DNA of 45,760 bases from JBNKWA01 sp050299555 (GCA_050299555.1 JBNKWA010000054.1:1-45760); one strand, 5' to 3'. Shown: positions 16,185 through 24,348, counted from the stretch's first letter. Notes: generated by a model not told the origin, from the sequence alone. Numbers and translations: made by a program.

Positions 16185-18389
16185 TCAGGTTTGAAGCTGG
16201 GGTTTGTCGCCCGGGGTCCGGGCGGTCTTTCCGGAGGCGGCCAGCGCTGCCGCCGACTGGGCGGCCTTCTGGTGCCGCTTGTCGCGCAGGATCACCACCG
16301 GGCAGCGGGCATGGTCCTGGTAGAGCACCTGGCAGTTGAGGCAGGAGATGCACTCGTTGGGGTTGATCTCGCCCGTGGGGTGGATCGCCTCGACCGGGCA
16401 GTCGGCGGCGCAGAGCTGGCAGGGATTGCCGCATTCGCGGTAGCGCCGGAGCCAGCGGAACATGTGCAGCCGCGCCGGGATCGCCAGCCCGCCGCCCAGC
16501 GGGCAGACGTAGCGGCAGTAGAAGCGCTCGATGAAGAGGCCGGGCAGGAGCATGGCGGCGGCGAACAGCACATAGGGCCAGCCGCGCTGGAACTTCAGGA
16601 TGATGGCGGTCTTGAAGGGCTCGACCTCGGCATAGCGCTCGGCCAGGTCGAGCGAGTAGAGCGAGAGCCCGAAAAGGCCGAGAAAGAGCGTGTACTTCAC
16701 CGCCCAGAGGCGTTCGTGCAGGCCCCAGGGCAGGTGCGTCTGCGGCACCCGGGCGAGGCGCGCGAGCTTGTTCAGAAGCTCCTGCAGGGCGCCGAAGGGG
16801 CAGAGCCAGCCGCAATAGGCGCCGCGGCCCCAGAACAGCAGCGCCGCGGCGACGGCGAACCACAGCAGGAAAATCAGCGGGTCCATCAGGAAGGTTTCCC
16901 AGCGGAAGTCGCTGAACAGCGCCGAGATGAGCGCGAGCACGTTGACCACCGAAAGCTGGGCGTTGGCGTACCAGCCGACGAAGACCAGGGTGAAGATGAG
17001 GTAGGCGATGCGGACGCGGGCGAAGATGCGGGCGTTGCGGGTGGCGAACTGCTGGAAGAAGAAGATCGCGGTCAGAAGGCCGAGGGCCACGGAAATGGCG
17101 ATGACCTGGGTCCGCTTGGCCTGCCAGATCCGCTGCCAGAGCGCGTCGCGGCCCTCGGCGGCGGGCGCGGCGGCCTCGGGCGATGCCTCGGCGGCGGGTT
17201 CGGGCGCCAGCTCGAGCGTATAGGCGGCGGGGATCTCGTAGCTGAGCTCGTAGGTGCGGAACACCTTCTCGATCGGTCCTACCGGGCGGTGGAGCAGCAT
17301 CTGCAGCCGCCACGGCGCGGCCGGGTCGAAGCCGGTCTCGGCGGGGATGACGAAAAGGTCCATCTCGCCGAACTGCGGCGCGCCGGCGGCGGCGATGCTG
17401 ACCACGCGGGCGTGCTGGCGGTCGCGGAAGCGGTGCGAGATCTCGCCCTGGATGACCTGGATGCGGTCGAAGATGCCGCCGCGGACATAGCCCGAGCCCT
17501 TGAACGACCAACGCCCGGAACCGGCGATCAGGATCGCCTCGTCGCCGGGCTCCAGCCGCTTGACGAGGTTGCCGTAGGCGGCCTCGCCAAGCAGGCTGCG
17601 GCCGATGGACGGCTCGCTGACCAGCGCCGTCCAGACATCGACGTAAGGCTCGGTGCCGGGGCCGGGCTCGACCTCCTTGTCAGTGCGCGGATCGCCCAGC
17701 GCGGCGAAGTCGGCATTGACCGCATCGACGTCGAGCCGGAAACGGCGCAGGGCGCCGGAGCCGGCCAGCGTCTCCCAGTCGGCGATCGCGCCGGCCTCGC
17801 GGTCGAGCGCCCGCCGTGGGCCGGTCTCGGTCGGGGCGCTGAAGCCGCCGAGGCCAAGCGCCTGGGCCACCTTGATGCCGGCCCGCAGGATCGAATCGTC
17901 GATCACCATCACGGTAACGGTGGCGCCGGAGACGATGTCGATGTCGGTGGCGCCGTGGCTTTGCTCGGCCGCCTTCAGGTCGAGCCCGGCATATTTCTCG
18001 GTCACCTCCCTGATCCGCGCCTCGGGGATGCCCACCAGCACGATGGGCTCGGAGTGCTTGACCAGCCGCACGCCGGTCAGCACCGCCTCGGGCGAGATGC
18101 CGGCGAGGATGTGGATCGGCTTGCCGGAATAGCCGGTGGTCGGCACCCAGTCGGAGGTGAGGAAGGCCCAGCCGACGGTCGTGCCGTCCTTCAGTATCGG
18201 TGCAACCGGTGCTTCGCGCGCAATCGGCCCGTAGGCATCGGCACCGGCGATGATCTCGTCCGGGGCAACCTCGCCCAGATAGTCGGCCAGGAACGGCTCG
18301 GCCGCGGCAGGCAGGGCGAAGCGGACCATCAGCAGCAGCGCGAGGCCGATCCCGCCGACAATGCCCCTTGTCCGTCTTGTCCGGGCCAT
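16185..18389 (-). CDS. nosR: NosR, membrane flavo-iron-sulfur protein for N2O reduction
   Basis: The protein has 734 residues. A signal helix leads into a periplasmic FMN-binding domain with the flavinylation motif SGATVT (residues 154-159, acceptor Thr159). The membrane region follows, with CGWLCPFGALQELLNKLARL and CRYVCPLGGGLAIPARL. A cytoplasmic 2x[4Fe-4S] ferredoxin-like module closes the protein: CGNPCQLCAADCPVEAIHP and NECISCLNCQVLYQDHARCP. NosR supports nosZ expression and electron supply from the quinol pool. It begins the nos operon; an NNR-type dyad lies 104-117 bases upstream. The length is typical. Confidence 0.96.
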   Translation of the reverse strand: MARTRRTRGIVGGIGLALLLMVRFALPAAAEPFLADYLGEVAPDEIIAGADAYGPIAREAPVAPILKDGTTVGWAFLTSDWVPTTGYSGKPIHILAGISPEAVLTGVRLVKHSEPIVLVGIPEARIREVTEKYAGLDLKAAEQSHGATDIDIVSGATVTVMVIDDSILRAGIKVAQALGLGGFSAPTETGPRRALDREAGAIADWETLAGSGALRRFRLDVDAVNADFAALGDPRTDKEVEPGPGTEPYVDVWTALVSEPSIGRSLLGEAAYGNLVKRLEPGDEAILIAGSGRWSFKGSGYVRGGIFDRIQVIQGEISHRFRDRQHARVVSIAAAGAPQFGEMDLFVIPAETGFDPAAPWRLQMLLHRPVGPIEKVFRTYELSYEIPAAYTLELAPEPAAEASPEAAAPAAEGRDALWQRIWQAKRTQVIAISVALGLLTAIFFFQQFATRNARIFARVRIAYLIFTLVFVGWYANAQLSVVNVLALISALFSDFRWETFLMDPLIFLLWFAVAAALLFWGRGAYCGWLCPFGALQELLNKLARLARVPQTHLPWGLHERLWAVKYTLFLGLFGLSLYSLDLAERYAEVEPFKTAIILKFQRGWPYVLFAAAMLLPGLFIERFYCRYVCPLGGGLAIPARLHMFRWLRRYRECGNPCQLCAADCPVEAIHPTGEINPNECISCLNCQVLYQDHARCPVVILRDKRHQKAAQSAAALAASGKTARTPGDKPQLQT

Positions 18390-18492
18390 GTTCCGGCTCC
18401 GCCCCCGTTACGCCCGATCGCTCGCATATGGCCGATGGCCACCGGGCCGGGCTTTTCGCCGTCAGAGCTACAGGAGCGGCGAAATGGGGAGT

Positions 18493-18506
18493 TTGCGCTG
18501 GCACAA
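18493..18506 (-). promoter_or_regulatory. NnrR-type box upstream of nosR
   Basis: The plus-strand sequence TTGCGCTGGCACAA fits TTGCG-N4-CACAA, the form I recall for NnrR sites in Rhodobacter-type denitrifiers, and it is a TTG-N8-CAA dyad. It sits 104-117 bases upstream of the nosR start. The left flank GGGAGTTTGC is identical to that of the dyad upstream of the DUF1858 gene (8362-8375). Activation by the NnrR-like protein encoded at 8671-9366 is inferred. Confidence 0.65.
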
Positions 18507-18646
18507 CTCCAGCGCCGCTCGTGAGGCGGCATGGGGTCGTAGGGCAGCCGCAGGCTGGGTGCGGCGCCGGCCCCGCCCCCTTGCGATGGGGCAGTCGCCG
18601 CCTGACGGCCTGATCCGGCGCCGGGTCTCCGGTCGAGAAGGGGGGG

Positions 18647-18720
18647 TGGCTGGGGAACCTGGATTCGAACCAGGACTAACGGAGTCAGAGTCCGCGGGTC
18701 TACCGTTAACCTATTCCCCA
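18647..18720 (-). tRNA. tRNA-Gln (anticodon CUG)
   Basis: The minus strand gives a 74-base cloverleaf including an encoded CCA. The acceptor arm TGGGGAA pairs with TTCCCCA, allowing for the usual U-A first pair. The anticodon loop CTCTGAC is closed by CGGA/TCCG, and the T-arm is CCTGGTTCGAATCCAGG. The anticodon CTG reads CAG glutamine codons. The gene stands alone between nosR and a surface-protein gene. Confidence 0.97.
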
Positions 18721-18875
18721 ACGGTGTGGCGGCTGTTTAGCGGGCCTTGCCCGGGAGATCAAGCGATCCGGACGGCCCTGGCGCGTGCCTTCGGGCGGTG
18801 GGCATCTTCGGCCGGGCCAACGGCGAAATGACCGGGCCCGGGCCCAGTCATCCGCATGCGCAATCCGGGATCGGA

Positions 18876-19427
18876 TTACTGGTCGGTCGGCACCGGATCG
18901 TTGCGATCCTGCGGTTCGGGCACCGGGTCCGGCTCTGGCTCTTCCTCGTCGGTGGTCGTCCCGCCGCCGACGATGATGTAGCCGCCACCGCCGCCGCCCG
19001 AGGTCGTCGACGTGTCGCCACCCGAAGAGCCGCCGCCACCACCGCCGGTGCTGCCGGACGAGCTGCCGCTGCCGCTTTCGAGACCGGTATCGGTACCCAT
19101 GTCGTCGTTCTGCGGCGGTGGATCATCGAAGCCGACGCCCATGTAGGTGCCGGGGCCGTAGTAGGGACCTTCCTCGGAGGGACCGGTCTCGTCCTCGGCC
19201 GAAGCCAGCTCGTCGATCGACTCGTAGTCGTCGCCGAGACTGTCGGCATCACGCACCACTGCCGGTTCGATGGTGTTCACCGAGCCGGAAGACACCAGTG
19301 CCACCACTGGTATTGAGAACAGCATGACAATTGAAACCGCGACAATCCATTCCGGCGTGACACCGCCAGAACTGTCGCACTTGAAGCGCGCGGCGCTAAG
19401 CCGCAACTTGTTCAGGACCCGAGTCAT
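18876..19427 (-). CDS. Flp-pilin/TadE-like membrane-anchored protein with acidic Gly/Ser-rich tail
   Basis: The protein has 183 residues. After a basic start comes FKCDSSGGVTPEWIVAVSIV and a hydrophobic helix to about residue 48. The pattern D-x-S-G-x-V-T-x-E/D-W-I-V resembles the Flp pilin and TadE-type N-terminal helix of Rhodobacterales. The rest is low complexity: acidic (EDETGPSEEGPYYGP), then Gly/Ser tracts, then Pro/Asp/Glu to the end. The start has a GAAGGG Shine-Dalgarno. A CtrA box (19602-19617) upstream would fit pilus or cell-cycle-regulated expression. No other tad genes are nearby. The function is not established, and it could be an unrelated bitopic surface protein. Confidence 0.65.
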   Translation of the reverse strand: MTRVLNKLRLSAARFKCDSSGGVTPEWIVAVSIVMLFSIPVVALVSSGSVNTIEPAVVRDADSLGDDYESIDELASAEDETGPSEEGPYYGPGTYMGVGFDDPPPQNDDMGTDTGLESGSGSSSGSTGGGGGGSSGGDTSTTSGGGGGGYIIVGGGTTTDEEEPEPDPVPEPQDRNDPVPTDQ

Positions 19428-19550
19428 AACCCTTCAACCACTTACGCTCGACCCCCCAGGTCACCAACACTAGCCGCATGACACTTGCGACACTTCCAGT
19501 TCACTTCAACGCCGCCCCCGGAGCGCAGATAAACTGTGGGTAGAGCCACT

Positions 19551-19588
19551 TCTAGACACATCAGCACCATATGGGTCAAATTTGTCAA
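19551..19588 (-). promoter_or_regulatory. Candidate promoter of the Flp-like gene
   Basis: On the minus strand two overlapping -35-like hexamers, TTGACA (19583-19588) and TTGACC (19574-19579), occur in an AT-rich stretch. TTGACC is followed after 17 bases by TCTAGA (19551-19556) as a poor -10. The region stands out from the GC-rich background and lies between the CtrA box and the gene. Confidence 0.35.
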
Positions 19589-19601
19589 GAATGTGGTTAG
19601 A

Positions 19602-19617
19602 TTAATCGGGCCTTAAC
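19602..19617 (+). promoter_or_regulatory. CtrA binding box (TTAA-N7-TTAAC)
   Basis: TTAATCGGGCCTTAAC is an exact match to the canonical CtrA full site TTAA-N7-TTAAC. TTAA is rare in this GC-rich window, which makes two copies at the exact spacing more meaningful. It is 175-190 bases upstream of the Flp-like gene. In Rhodobacterales, CtrA controls motility and surface-structure genes. Confidence 0.55.
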
Positions 19618-19702
19618 AAAACCTGGGTTCGAATCCGCGTTCCGTCGCCCCCGCGGGCGGCCCTGGCGAGGCCGGGCAGCGGGCCGGACAATCCCCCCGA
19701 AA

Positions 19703-20524
19703 TCAAGCGCTTCGCGATGTCAGGACGGCGCTTTTCAGGAACGACAGCACGAACAGGGCGGTCAGCACCATGACGATGGTGGGGGCCGGAGCGCTGTCGA
19801 TGAAGAAGCTGAGGTAGAGCCCGGCCAGGCAGGACACGAGGGTGATTCCCGTCGCCAGGGCGATCATCGCCGGATACCGGCGCACCCAGAGGAAGGCGAT
19901 GGCGCCGGGGGCGATCAGCAGCGCCACCGCAAGGATGATGCCCGAGGCCTTGAGTGCCGCGACCACGGTCAGCGCGATCGCCGCCAGCAGCCCGTAATGC
20001 AGCAGGCGCACCGGCAGGCCGACGGCGAGCGCATGCTGGGGATCGAAGGCGGTAAGCAGCAGGTCCTGCCGCCGCAGCACCAGAAAGACGGCGACGGCGC
20101 CGCCGATCACCGTGGTCTCGGCCACGTCGCGCCAGCCGGTGCCGAGCAGATCGCCGAACAGGATGTGGTCGAGGTGTACCTCGGGCTGGACCTCGACGTA
20201 GAGCACGATGCCGAGGGCGAACATGCCCGAGAACACCACGCCCATGACGGTGTCCTCCTTGACCCGGCTGTTCTCGCTCACATAGCCGGTGGCCAGCGCA
20301 CAGGCGAAGCCGGCGGCGAAGGCGCCGAGCGCCAGCGGGGCGCCGAAGATATAGGCCAGCACGATCCCCGGCAGCACCGCGTGGCTGACAGCGTCGCCCA
20401 GCAGCGACCAGCCCTTGAGCACCAGGATGCACGAGAGCATCGCCATGGGCACCGCGATCAGCGCCGCGATCAGGAAGGCGCGCTGCATGAAGCCGAAGGC
20501 GAAGGGGGCGAGGAGGTCTTCCAT
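19703..20524 (-). CDS. sitD: SitD-like manganese/iron ABC transporter permease
   Basis: This 273-residue ABC-3 family permease has about eight hydrophobic segments. It carries the family motifs VLKGWSLLGDAVSHAVLPGI near residue 36 and GIILAVALLIAPGAIAFL near residue 215. It is the last of four genes (binding protein, ATPase, two permeases) read on the minus strand. It starts directly after the stop of the first permease. Two distinct permeases in one operon are typical of SitABCD/MntABCD-type Mn/Fe importers rather than ZnuABC. Confidence 0.83.
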   Translation of the reverse strand: MEDLLAPFAFGFMQRAFLIAALIAVPMAMLSCILVLKGWSLLGDAVSHAVLPGIVLAYIFGAPLALGAFAAGFACALATGYVSENSRVKEDTVMGVVFSGMFALGIVLYVEVQPEVHLDHILFGDLLGTGWRDVAETTVIGGAVAVFLVLRRQDLLLTAFDPQHALAVGLPVRLLHYGLLAAIALTVVAALKASGIILAVALLIAPGAIAFLWVRRYPAMIALATGITLVSCLAGLYLSFFIDSAPAPTIVMVLTALFVLSFLKSAVLTSRSA

Positions 20525-21397
20525 CTATGCCTCCCGCGTCACGGGCAGGGCATCGCGTGCCGCCCGCATCCGCGACCGTGCCGCCAGCCGGCCATGCTTG
20601 GGCGCAAAGACGAAGGCGAGCGCGAAGACCGCCGACTGCAACAGCACGATGATGCCGCCGGTCGCGCCGTCGAGGAAATAGCTCGCATAGGCGCCGACCA
20701 GGCTGGTCAGGGCGCCGATCGCCACGCTGATCACGATCAGCCGCGGGAAGCGGTCGGTCAGAAGGTAGGCGGTCGCCCCCGGGGTCACCACCATGGCGAT
20801 GACCAGGAAGGCGCCCACCGTCTGCAGCGCCGCCACGGTGCAGGCGGCCAGCAGGGTGAAGAACAGGAATTTCAGCGCCGTCGGGCGCAGGCCCATGCTC
20901 TGGGCGTGCATCTCGTCGAAGAAGACCGCCATCAGGTCGCGCCATTTCAGCGTCAGGATGGTCAGCGACACCCCGGCGATGGCGACCAGCTGCCAGATGT
21001 CGGCCGGGGTGATGGCCAGCACGTTGCCCATGACGATGGTCTGGATGTTCACCGCCGCCGGCTTCAGCGAGACGATGAACAGGCCGAGCCCGAAGAACGA
21101 GGTGAAGATCATCCCGATCACGGTGTCGTTCTTCAGCCGCGTGCGGGTGCTGACGAACAGCATCGCACCCGCCGCCAGCCCGCCGGCGATGAAGGCGCCG
21201 AAGGCGAAGGGCAGGCCGAGAAGATAGGCGCCCGCCACCCCGGGCACGATGGCGTGGCTGAGCGCGTCGCCGATCAGCGACCAGCCCTTGAGCATCAAAA
21301 AGCACGACAGGAAGGCGCAGACCGCGCCGACGAGCGCGCTGACCCACATGGCGTTGACCATGTAGTCGTAGCTGAACGGTTCCAGCGCCGCGGTCAT
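20525..21397 (-). CDS. sitC: SitC-like manganese/iron ABC transporter permease
   Basis: This 290-residue ABC-3 permease carries the motif MLKGWSLIGDALSHAIVPGV near residue 35 and TVGAFLVIAMVVTPGATAYL in the second half. It is a paralogue of the downstream permease. The C-terminal tail is basic and cytoplasmic (FAPKHGRLAARSRMRAARDA). The ATG overlaps the ATPase stop by ATGA, so the two are translationally coupled. Confidence 0.83.
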   Translation of the reverse strand: MTAALEPFSYDYMVNAMWVSALVGAVCAFLSCFLMLKGWSLIGDALSHAIVPGVAGAYLLGLPFAFGAFIAGGLAAGAMLFVSTRTRLKNDTVIGMIFTSFFGLGLFIVSLKPAAVNIQTIVMGNVLAITPADIWQLVAIAGVSLTILTLKWRDLMAVFFDEMHAQSMGLRPTALKFLFFTLLAACTVAALQTVGAFLVIAMVVTPGATAYLLTDRFPRLIVISVAIGALTSLVGAYASYFLDGATGGIIVLLQSAVFALAFVFAPKHGRLAARSRMRAARDALPVTREA

Positions 21398-22266
21398 TTG
21401 CGCTTCGGCTCCTCGTAGAGGACCAGCGCCCGCTCGTCGTCGGTGATCACCGTCACCTCGCGCCGGTCGTCGCCGTCGCGGTGCAGGTCGGTGCCGCCGA
21501 GCACGAAGTGCCGCAGGGTGGCGCCGAAGGCCCGTTCCAGGTTCCTGGCCGTGAACACCTCGTCGGTCCTGCCTTCGGCCAGGATCGCGCGGTTGATGAG
21601 AATGGTGCGGTCGCAATATTCCGGCACCGAGCCGAGATTGTGGGTCGAGACCAGAAGTACCCGGCCCTCGGCGCGCAGCTCCTGCATGAGCTTGACGATG
21701 TCGGCCTCGGTCTTGACGTCGACGCCGGTGAAGGGCTCGTCGAGCAGGATCACCTGGCCTTCCTGGGCCAGGGCGCGGGCGAGAAAGACGCGCTTTTTCT
21801 GGCCGCCCGACAATTCGCCGATCTGGCGGTGGCGCAACTCGGACAGCCCGACCCGGGCCAGCGCCTCGTCCACCTTGGCCCGATCGACGGGGCGCTCGCG
21901 CCGGAGCCAGCCCATATGGCCGTAGCGGCCCATCATGACCACGTCCTCGACCAGCACCGGGAAGGTCCAGTCGACCTCCTCGGCCTGGGGCACGTAGGCG
22001 ACCAGGTTGCGCTTCAGCGCCTCGCTGTTGGGCATGCCGAGCACGCTGACCCGACCGGTGGTCAACGGCACGAAGCCCATCACCGCCTTGAACAGCGTCG
22101 ACTTGCCCGAGCCGTTGATGCCCACCAGCGCGGTGATGCTGCCGCGCGGGATGGCGAAGCTGGCATCGGTGACCGCGGTCAGTCCGTTGCGGTAGGTGAC
22201 CGAGACGCCCTCGGCCCGAATGCCGTCGACGCCATCGGCGTCGGTCGCTGCCGCCGCGAGGGTCAT
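21394..22266 (-). CDS. sitB: SitB-like metal ABC transporter ATPase
   Basis: The protein has 290 residues with Walker A LVGINGSGKSTLFKAV, signature GELSGGQKKRVFLARAL, Walker B QVILLDEPFTGVD and H-loop LLVSTHNLGSV. A C-terminal extension of about 45 residues follows the ATPase core (VLGGTDLHRDGDDRREVTVI), with no known role. It energises import through the two SitC/D-like permeases. The start overlaps the end of the binding-protein gene. Confidence 0.87.
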   Translation of the reverse strand: MTLAAAATDADGVDGIRAEGVSVTYRNGLTAVTDASFAIPRGSITALVGINGSGKSTLFKAVMGFVPLTTGRVSVLGMPNSEALKRNLVAYVPQAEEVDWTFPVLVEDVVMMGRYGHMGWLRRERPVDRAKVDEALARVGLSELRHRQIGELSGGQKKRVFLARALAQEGQVILLDEPFTGVDVKTEADIVKLMQELRAEGRVLLVSTHNLGSVPEYCDRTILINRAILAEGRTDEVFTARNLERAFGATLRHFVLGGTDLHRDGDDRREVTVITDDERALVLYEEPKRK

Positions 22267-23153
22267 TCCAAGAGCCCCTTTGCGATGGTCCCGACGGTGA
22301 CCCGGAGCAGGTCGATATAGGTGGGTACCGGCCCGTCCGCCTCGGACAGGCTGTCGACATAGAGCACGCCGCCATAGTGGATGCCGGCCTCGCGGGCGAT
22401 CTGCTGCGCCGGCTTGGGCGAGATGGTGCTTTCCGAGAAGATCACCGGGATGTGCTTGTCGCGCACCGTGTCGATGACCTTGCGCACCTGCTGCGGGGTG
22501 CCCTGCTGGTCGGCGTTGATCGGCCAGATGTAAAGCTCGTGCAGGCCGAGGTCGCGGGCCAGATACCTGAACGCGCCCTCGCTGGTGGCAAGCCAGCGGC
22601 GCGCCTCGGGTATGGTCTCGATCTCGCCGCGCATGGGCGCGGTCGCCGCCTCGATCTCGGTCATGTAGATTTCGGCGTTGGCGCTGTAGGTCTCGGCATT
22701 GTCCGGGTCGATGGCGATCAGCGCGTCGCGGATGTTGGCGACATAGATCATCGCGTTGTCCGGCGACATCCAGGCATGCGGGTTGGGCTTGCCCGAATAG
22801 GGGCCCTCGGTGATCCCCAAGGGCTCGATGCCCTCGGTCAGGACCACGCTGGGCACGTCGCTGACATTCTGGAAGAACTTCTCGAACCAGCGCTCGAGGT
22901 TGAGGCCGTTCCACAGGACCAGGTCGGCCTCCTGCGCCTTAAGCACGTCGCGCGGTGTCGGCTGGTAGTTGTGGATCTCGGCCCCCGGCTTGGTGATGGA
23001 CTCGACCACCGCCAGATCGCCGGCCACGTTCTGCGCCATGTCGGCGAAGACGGTGAAGCTGGTGACCACCCTCAGCGGCTCGGCCCGGGCCGCGTTTACC
23101 GCGCCCGCCATCATCACCATCGCTATCCAGACCGCCAGTATTCGCAACGCCAT
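22263..23153 (-). CDS. sitA: SitA-like manganese/iron-binding periplasmic protein
   Basis: This 296-residue cluster A-I solute-binding protein has the signal peptide MALRILAVWIAMVMMAGAVN ending near ARA. The metal ligands fall at the Mn/Fe-type positions: His61 (AEIHNYQP), His126 (NPHAWMS), Glu192 (ATSEGAFRY) and Asp267 (YVDSLS). The long His-rich loop of ZnuA is missing, so Mn or Fe is more likely than Zn. The ATG at 23153 has GGGGA six bases upstream and gives a clean signal peptide; an in-frame ATG at 23186 lacks a good ribosome site. A Mur-type box lies 53 bases upstream. Confidence 0.88.
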   Translation of the reverse strand: MALRILAVWIAMVMMAGAVNAARAEPLRVVTSFTVFADMAQNVAGDLAVVESITKPGAEIHNYQPTPRDVLKAQEADLVLWNGLNLERWFEKFFQNVSDVPSVVLTEGIEPLGITEGPYSGKPNPHAWMSPDNAMIYVANIRDALIAIDPDNAETYSANAEIYMTEIEAATAPMRGEIETIPEARRWLATSEGAFRYLARDLGLHELYIWPINADQQGTPQQVRKVIDTVRDKHIPVIFSESTISPKPAQQIAREAGIHYGGVLYVDSLSEADGPVPTYIDLLRVTVGTIAKGLLE

Positions 23154-23205
23154 TCCGTTCCCCGCATGGACCACCCAGGATGACATAGACGAGAGTTTTT
23201 GCAAA

Positions 23206-23220
23206 TGCAAACCGTTTGCA
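23206..23220. promoter_or_regulatory. Mur/Fur-type box in the sitA divergent promoter
   Basis: TGCAAAC-C-GTTTGCA is a perfect 7+1+7 palindrome. It overlaps a further TTTGCAAATGCAAA on its left, making a double site. This matches the manganese-responsive Mur boxes known from alphaproteobacterial sit and mntH promoters. It lies 53 bases from the sitA start and about 97 bases from the start of the divergent Cys-rich protein gene, so it could control both directions. The Fur/Mur-family gene at 24964 is the likely cognate regulator. Confidence 0.8.
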
Positions 23221-23316
23221 AAAAATGCGCACACGACGACCCAGCGAAAGCGTGATTTCGCGCCAGCGGCGGCGGGTGTTAGCGTGGTCCGGAACGAAAA
23301 ACCCGGGAGGACAGAA

Positions 23317-23769
23317 ATGCGATCAGCCGTATGGGCAGCCGGCCTGGCACTGGCGTGCGTGCCGTTGGCCGCCGCCGCCGCGGATGGCGAGAAGATCACC
23401 GTCACTGGCGAGGCCATCGACACCTGGTGTTATTATTCGGGCGTCATGGGCAGCGCCGAGGCGACCCTGGGCTCGGCCCATCACACCTGCGCCATGTGGT
23501 GCTCGGCCGGGGGCATTCCGGTGGGACTTCGGGCCGATGACGGCACCGTCTACATGGTGCTGCAGATCGGCGACGATGCGACCTCGAACGGCGGCGACGC
23601 GCAGTTCCAGTATGCCAGCGACACCATCACCGCCGAGGGCACGCATTTCGTCCGCGACGACATCCACTATCTGGTCATCGACAAGGTGATCGATGACGTG
23701 GGGATCACCACGCAGACCCATCTCGACTATGGCATCGTGCCGGGGTTCGCTATTCCGGAGCCGAAATGA
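23317..23769 (+). CDS. Secreted Cys/His-rich protein of unknown function (Mur divergon gene 1)
   Basis: This 150-residue protein has a signal peptide (MRSAVWAAGLALACVPLAAA). The mature part contains Cys38 (TWCYYSG) and the cluster HHTCAMWC (His55, His56, Cys58, Cys62), then GGIPVGLRADDGTVY and a beta-rich remainder. The spacing HHxCxxxC looks like a metal or redox site, but I do not recognise a characterised family. The start has GGGAGGACAG upstream. Its stop overlaps the next gene by ATGA, so three secreted or thiol-active proteins form one unit. A role in periplasmic metal handling or thiol chemistry is inferred from the Mur box and the SCO neighbour. Confidence 0.75.
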   Translation: MRSAVWAAGLALACVPLAAAAADGEKITVTGEAIDTWCYYSGVMGSAEATLGSAHHTCAMWCSAGGIPVGLRADDGTVYMVLQIGDDATSNGGDAQFQYASDTITAEGTHFVRDDIHYLVIDKVIDDVGITTQTHLDYGIVPGFAIPEPK

Positions 23770-24338
23770 TGAAACGGATACTGACACTTGCCGCAGCCGT
23801 CACGGTCGCCGCACCGGCGATGGCGCAGGACTTCACCGCCGGTTCCGAAGCCAAGGAATGGGGGCTTTACGCCGAGCAGAAGGCGTTCTTCGCCGCCACG
23901 GTGGTCGACCCGCTTTGCGAGCTGACCGGCAACTGCCCCGAGGATTGCGGCGGCGGCGCCCGGCAACTGGCGCTGGTGCGCGAGGCCGACGGCGTCATGG
24001 TGCTGCCGATGAAGAACAACCAGCCGGCCTTTACCGGGGCGGCCACCGACCTCGCCCCCTGGTGCGGGCAGGTGGTGGAGGTGGACGGGCTGCTGCTCGA
24101 CGATCCGGACCTTGGCGCCAAGAACGTCTATCTGGTGCAGAAGATCCGCGCCAAGGGCGACAGCGACTGGACCAAGGCCGACCGCTGGACCAAGGTCTGG
24201 GCCGAGACGCACCCGGATGCCGCTGGCGAGGGGCCGTGGTTCCGCCGCGACCCGCGGGTCAATGCCGAGATCGCCAAGGACGGCTATTTCGGCCTCGGGC
24301 TGGACGTGGATGCCACCTATATCGAGGAAAACTTCTAG
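23766..24338 (+). CDS. Secreted Cys-containing protein of unknown function (Mur divergon gene 2)
   Basis: The protein has 190 residues with a signal peptide MMKRILTLAAAVTVAAPAMA cleaved before QDF. The mature part has Cys51, Cys57, Cys61 (CELTGNCPEDCGGG) and Cys100 (APWCGQVVEVDG). The WC followed by a G-x-V-x-V-x-G strand recalls the first protein's domain, so the two may share a fold. No known family is recognised with confidence. The start overlaps gene 1 (ATGA); a Met three bases downstream is an equally possible start. A SCO-like gene follows after 10 bases. Confidence 0.75.
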   Translation: MMKRILTLAAAVTVAAPAMAQDFTAGSEAKEWGLYAEQKAFFAATVVDPLCELTGNCPEDCGGGARQLALVREADGVMVLPMKNNQPAFTGAATDLAPWCGQVVEVDGLLLDDPDLGAKNVYLVQKIRAKGDSDWTKADRWTKVWAETHPDAAGEGPWFRRDPRVNAEIAKDGYFGLGLDVDATYIEENF

Positions 24339-24348
24339 CGGGCCGGCG

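Noticed and set aside
13021..18524. Long plus-strand open frames (1,057 and 777 codons) opposite nosD-nosZ and nosR
   Set aside because: Both lie antisense to unmistakable nos genes and have no ribosome site or recognisable domains.
19612..19650. A second tRNA gene near 19.6 kb
   Set aside because: Only a T-loop-like and acceptor-like 3' part is present, with mispaired T-stem bases and no upstream arms; kept only as a possible remnant.
22263..23153. Zinc importer (ZnuABC) for the metal ABC operon
   Set aside because: The binding protein has the His/His/Glu/Asp ligand set and no His-rich loop, there are two permeases, and the promoter has a Mur-type rather than a Zur-type palindrome.
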